DNA from: Acidobacteriota bacterium
GTDB lineage: Bacteria; Acidobacteriota; Terriglobia; Terriglobales; Acidobacteriaceae
Length of the DNA stretch: 16,447 nucleotides
Reading direction: 5' to 3'
NCBI GenBank assembly: GCA_019510535.1
Contig: JAEKKE010000087.1
Coordinates: 1-16,447, forward strand
Positions 15,000 to 16,447 of this stretch are shown in pieces. How positions within the stretch are numbered: the first letter of the stretch is position 1; every line of letters starts with the position of its first letter. The notes beneath the pieces are model-generated. The model ran no database searches. It saw only the letters and a list, made by a program, of their open reading frames with translations, and was not told the DNA's origin. The translations under genes were made by a program, and so were the position numbers.

Positions 15000-16447
15000 T
15001 TAGAAGGCCAGCTTCAGTCCGAACTGTAACTGGCGGGAGGTGGTTGAAGTGGCGGTGATGACCCCAGCCGTCGGCGAAGCGACCACGGCGGCTGTCTGAT
15101 TGGCAGCCGTGCCCTGCGTCGGTCCCGAGGTGAAGATGGTGGGGTTGGGCAGAGAGAAGTTCGTGTGGTTCAGGAAGTTAAAGGCCTCGGCTCGGAACTG
15201 CGCATTCACCCGCTCCCCAACCTTGAAGCGCTTGAGCAACGACAGGTCAACATTCAGGAGATGTGGTCCGGTAAGCGTGTCACGTCCCAGGTTGCCGACC
15301 GCGCCGTAGTGAGGAGCGCTGAAGGCGGCAGGATTGAACCACTGGTTGACGGTATGCGGATAGAGGCTGCCGTTGAAGTTCGGATTGACGTCGGGACGTA
15401 CGGGGTTGCGGGTGTCTCCGCTGCCGGTAGGGTTATAGCCAAGCTGAGGTGTGAAGGGGAAGCCTGACTGCAGGTTGGCGATACTGCTGACCGTCCAGCC
15501 ATCGAGAGTCTGACGCGCAATGCCGGAACTGAGCCGGTGTGCGAAGGGGATCTCCCAGGTACCGTTGATTGCAGCGTTGTGTTTGATGTCCGTGGCGGCC
15601 CGGCCCCAGTCAAGCTTGGGGAAGTAAGGAACGCTGACGAAGGCCGGCGTGTTGGCGCTGACGCTGGTGTTCCATGCAGAGCCGTTGTCGAGGTTGCGTG
15701 CAAAGGTGTAGTTGCCGCGAATCTGCAGACCGTGCGAGAACTGCCGACGCACATCTACCTGCAGAGCGCTGTAGAAGGTGTTTGCCGCCGACCACCAGGA
15801 TGTGGTGTTGGCGACATTCGGGTTCAGCTTGGTGGTCGTCGGATAGTAGACGGTGCCGGCGGTCAGCGATGCAGGGCAGGAAGGATTCGGGCAGACGACC
15901 GCGGCCGGCTCGTTGAGGTCGCCGGAGACGATCTGGTGGTAGCCGCGCGATCCTGCATACCCGACGGTAAGCGAGGTATTGCTAGCGATCTGCTGTTCGA
16001 CGCGCAACGACCATGCAATGACCGTTGGAGTGCGGATGTCGGGCTGTACGTTCGAGGGCGAGATCAGCGAACCCGCTGCCGCGGTTGTGGAAGGCGTGAT
16101 GGCCAGACTGGAGACAGGGACATTCTTGAAGGCCAGGGTGGTATTGAAGGGGGCGACCTGGGTCAGGCGGTAGTCGAGGTTGTCCAGCAGAGCACGATGA
16201 ATACCCGCGCCGAGGCGGATCGCCGTCTTACCGCTGGCAAAGGGAGACCAGGAGAGGCCCAGGCGAGGTTCCGGGAGGAACTTGGCCTTGTTGTCGGAAA
16301 GCGCATACTTGCCGACGATCGGGTTGGTGTCGATGACCCAGTTGTTGAGGTTGTAGTTGGCGGCGCGATTTTGCGTCTCGCTCCAGTTGCTGGCTGACTC
16401 GAAACGGAAGCCGGCGCGGATTTCGAGTCGCGGAGTGACGCGAAAGG
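15000..16447 (-). CDS. Oar-like TonB-dependent receptor, C-terminal part (cut by window edge)
   Basis: The frame is open without a stop from 16447 down to the stop at 15000, giving the last 481 residues of a larger outer-membrane protein (such receptors are often 1000-1200 residues). The start, signal peptide, carboxypeptidase-like domain and plug lie outside. The visible part is beta-barrel: PRLGLSWSPFASGKTAIRLG near its beginning, then alternating strands and Thr/Asn/Ser-rich loops, RRQFSHGLQIRGNYTFARNL, AQFRAEAFNFLNHTNFSLPN, and the end LQFGLKLAF with the aromatic C-terminal residue expected by the barrel-assembly machinery. One loop carries a CPNPSC pair that could form a disulfide. Internal starts such as the TTG at 16007 should be ignored. 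Substrate unknown; the family imports large molecules such as glycans or siderophores using TonB energy. Confidence 0.9.
   Translation of the reverse strand, partial: FRVTPRLEIRAGFRFESASNWSETQNRAANYNLNNWVIDTNPIVGKYALSDNKAKFLPEPRLGLSWSPFASGKTAIRLGAGIHRALLDNLDYRLTQVAPFNTTLAFKNVPVSSLAITPSTTAAAGSLISPSNVQPDIRTPTVIAWSLRVEQQIASNTSLTVGYAGSRGYHQIVSGDLNEPAAVVCPNPSCPASLTAGTVYYPTTTKLNPNVANTTSWWSAANTFYSALQVDVRRQFSHGLQIRGNYTFARNLDNGSAWNTSVSANTPAFVSVPYFPKLDWGRAATDIKHNAAINGTWEIPFAHRLSSGIARQTLDGWTVSSIANLQSGFPFTPQLGYNPTGSGDTRNPVRPDVNPNFNGSLYPHTVNQWFNPAAFSAPHYGAVGNLGRDTLTGPHLLNVDLSLLKRFKVGERVNAQFRAEAFNFLNHTNFSLPNPTIFTSGPTQGTAANQTAAVVASPTAGVITATSTTSRQLQFGLKLAF

Noticed and set aside
16005..16007. TTG as start of a 335-residue receptor fragment
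   Set aside because: The same frame continues upstream without a stop to the window edge and encodes typical receptor sequence, so this is an internal leucine codon.
15537..16397. 286-residue plus-strand open frame opposite the TonB-dependent receptor
   Set aside because: Antisense shadow of a continuous barrel-coding frame; Gly/Val/Arg/Asp-rich with no motif.

Overview
The window looks like chromosomal DNA from a Gram-negative soil bacterium. The most likely group is Acidobacteriota, family Acidobacteriaceae (Terriglobus/Granulicella/Edaphobacter relatives). Three things point there: a GC-rich sequence, a very long Oar-like TonB-dependent receptor with Ser/Thr/Asn-rich loops, and paired intergenic hairpins of the GGGCACCC / CCCATGTC kind that I recall from such genomes. 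This assignment is inference; there is no rRNA in the window. I saw no tRNA, CRISPR array, transposase, integrase or prophage gene.

Layout. (1) 1-4476, minus strand: a drug-efflux-type operon read leftwards, with an RND permease, its periplasmic adaptor, and the first 20 codons of an ABC-transporter ATPase that runs off the left edge. (2) 4477-5750: an intergenic control region with a 7-7-7 inverted repeat, a small coiled-coil protein on the plus strand, and a convergent YdfG-type short-chain dehydrogenase whose stop lies 3 nt from the small gene's stop. (3) 5829-7451, minus: a secreted OmpA-family protein with an Ala/Glu/Gln-rich coiled coil. (4) 7452-7746: a non-coding segment holding a compact array of three perfect hairpins, the last followed by a T-run on the minus strand (an intrinsic terminator for the regulator upstream). 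(5) 7747-9211, minus: a two-gene phosphorelay module, a REC-Hpt protein followed by a NarL/FixJ response regulator, without a histidine kinase. (6) 9240-12248, plus: a divergently read pair of membrane-associated proteins, DUF2339 and DUF3999. (7) 12241-12283: a perfect 19-bp-stem bidirectional terminator that contains the stop codon of the DUF3999 gene. (8) 12297-14810, minus: SucA, the E1 component of 2-oxoglutarate dehydrogenase, with a short N-terminus. (9) 14952-14979: an intrinsic terminator. (10) 15000-16447, minus: the C-terminal 481 residues of an Oar-like TonB-dependent receptor, cut by the right edge.

How the genes work together. RND permease and adaptor form an inner-membrane/periplasm efflux unit needing an outer-membrane channel that is not in the window. 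The REC-Hpt protein can take phosphate on D55 and carry it on H181. The co-transcribed NarL-type regulator (D72) is its most obvious neighbour on the DNA-binding side. DUF2339 and DUF3999 form a recognisable two-gene membrane unit of unknown function. SucA and the dehydrogenase are housekeeping metabolism. I found no clear defence, mobile or biosynthetic system. The most unusual content is the hairpin array, the nearly shared start region of the phosphorelay and DUF2339 genes, and several departures from family norms inside ordinary genes.
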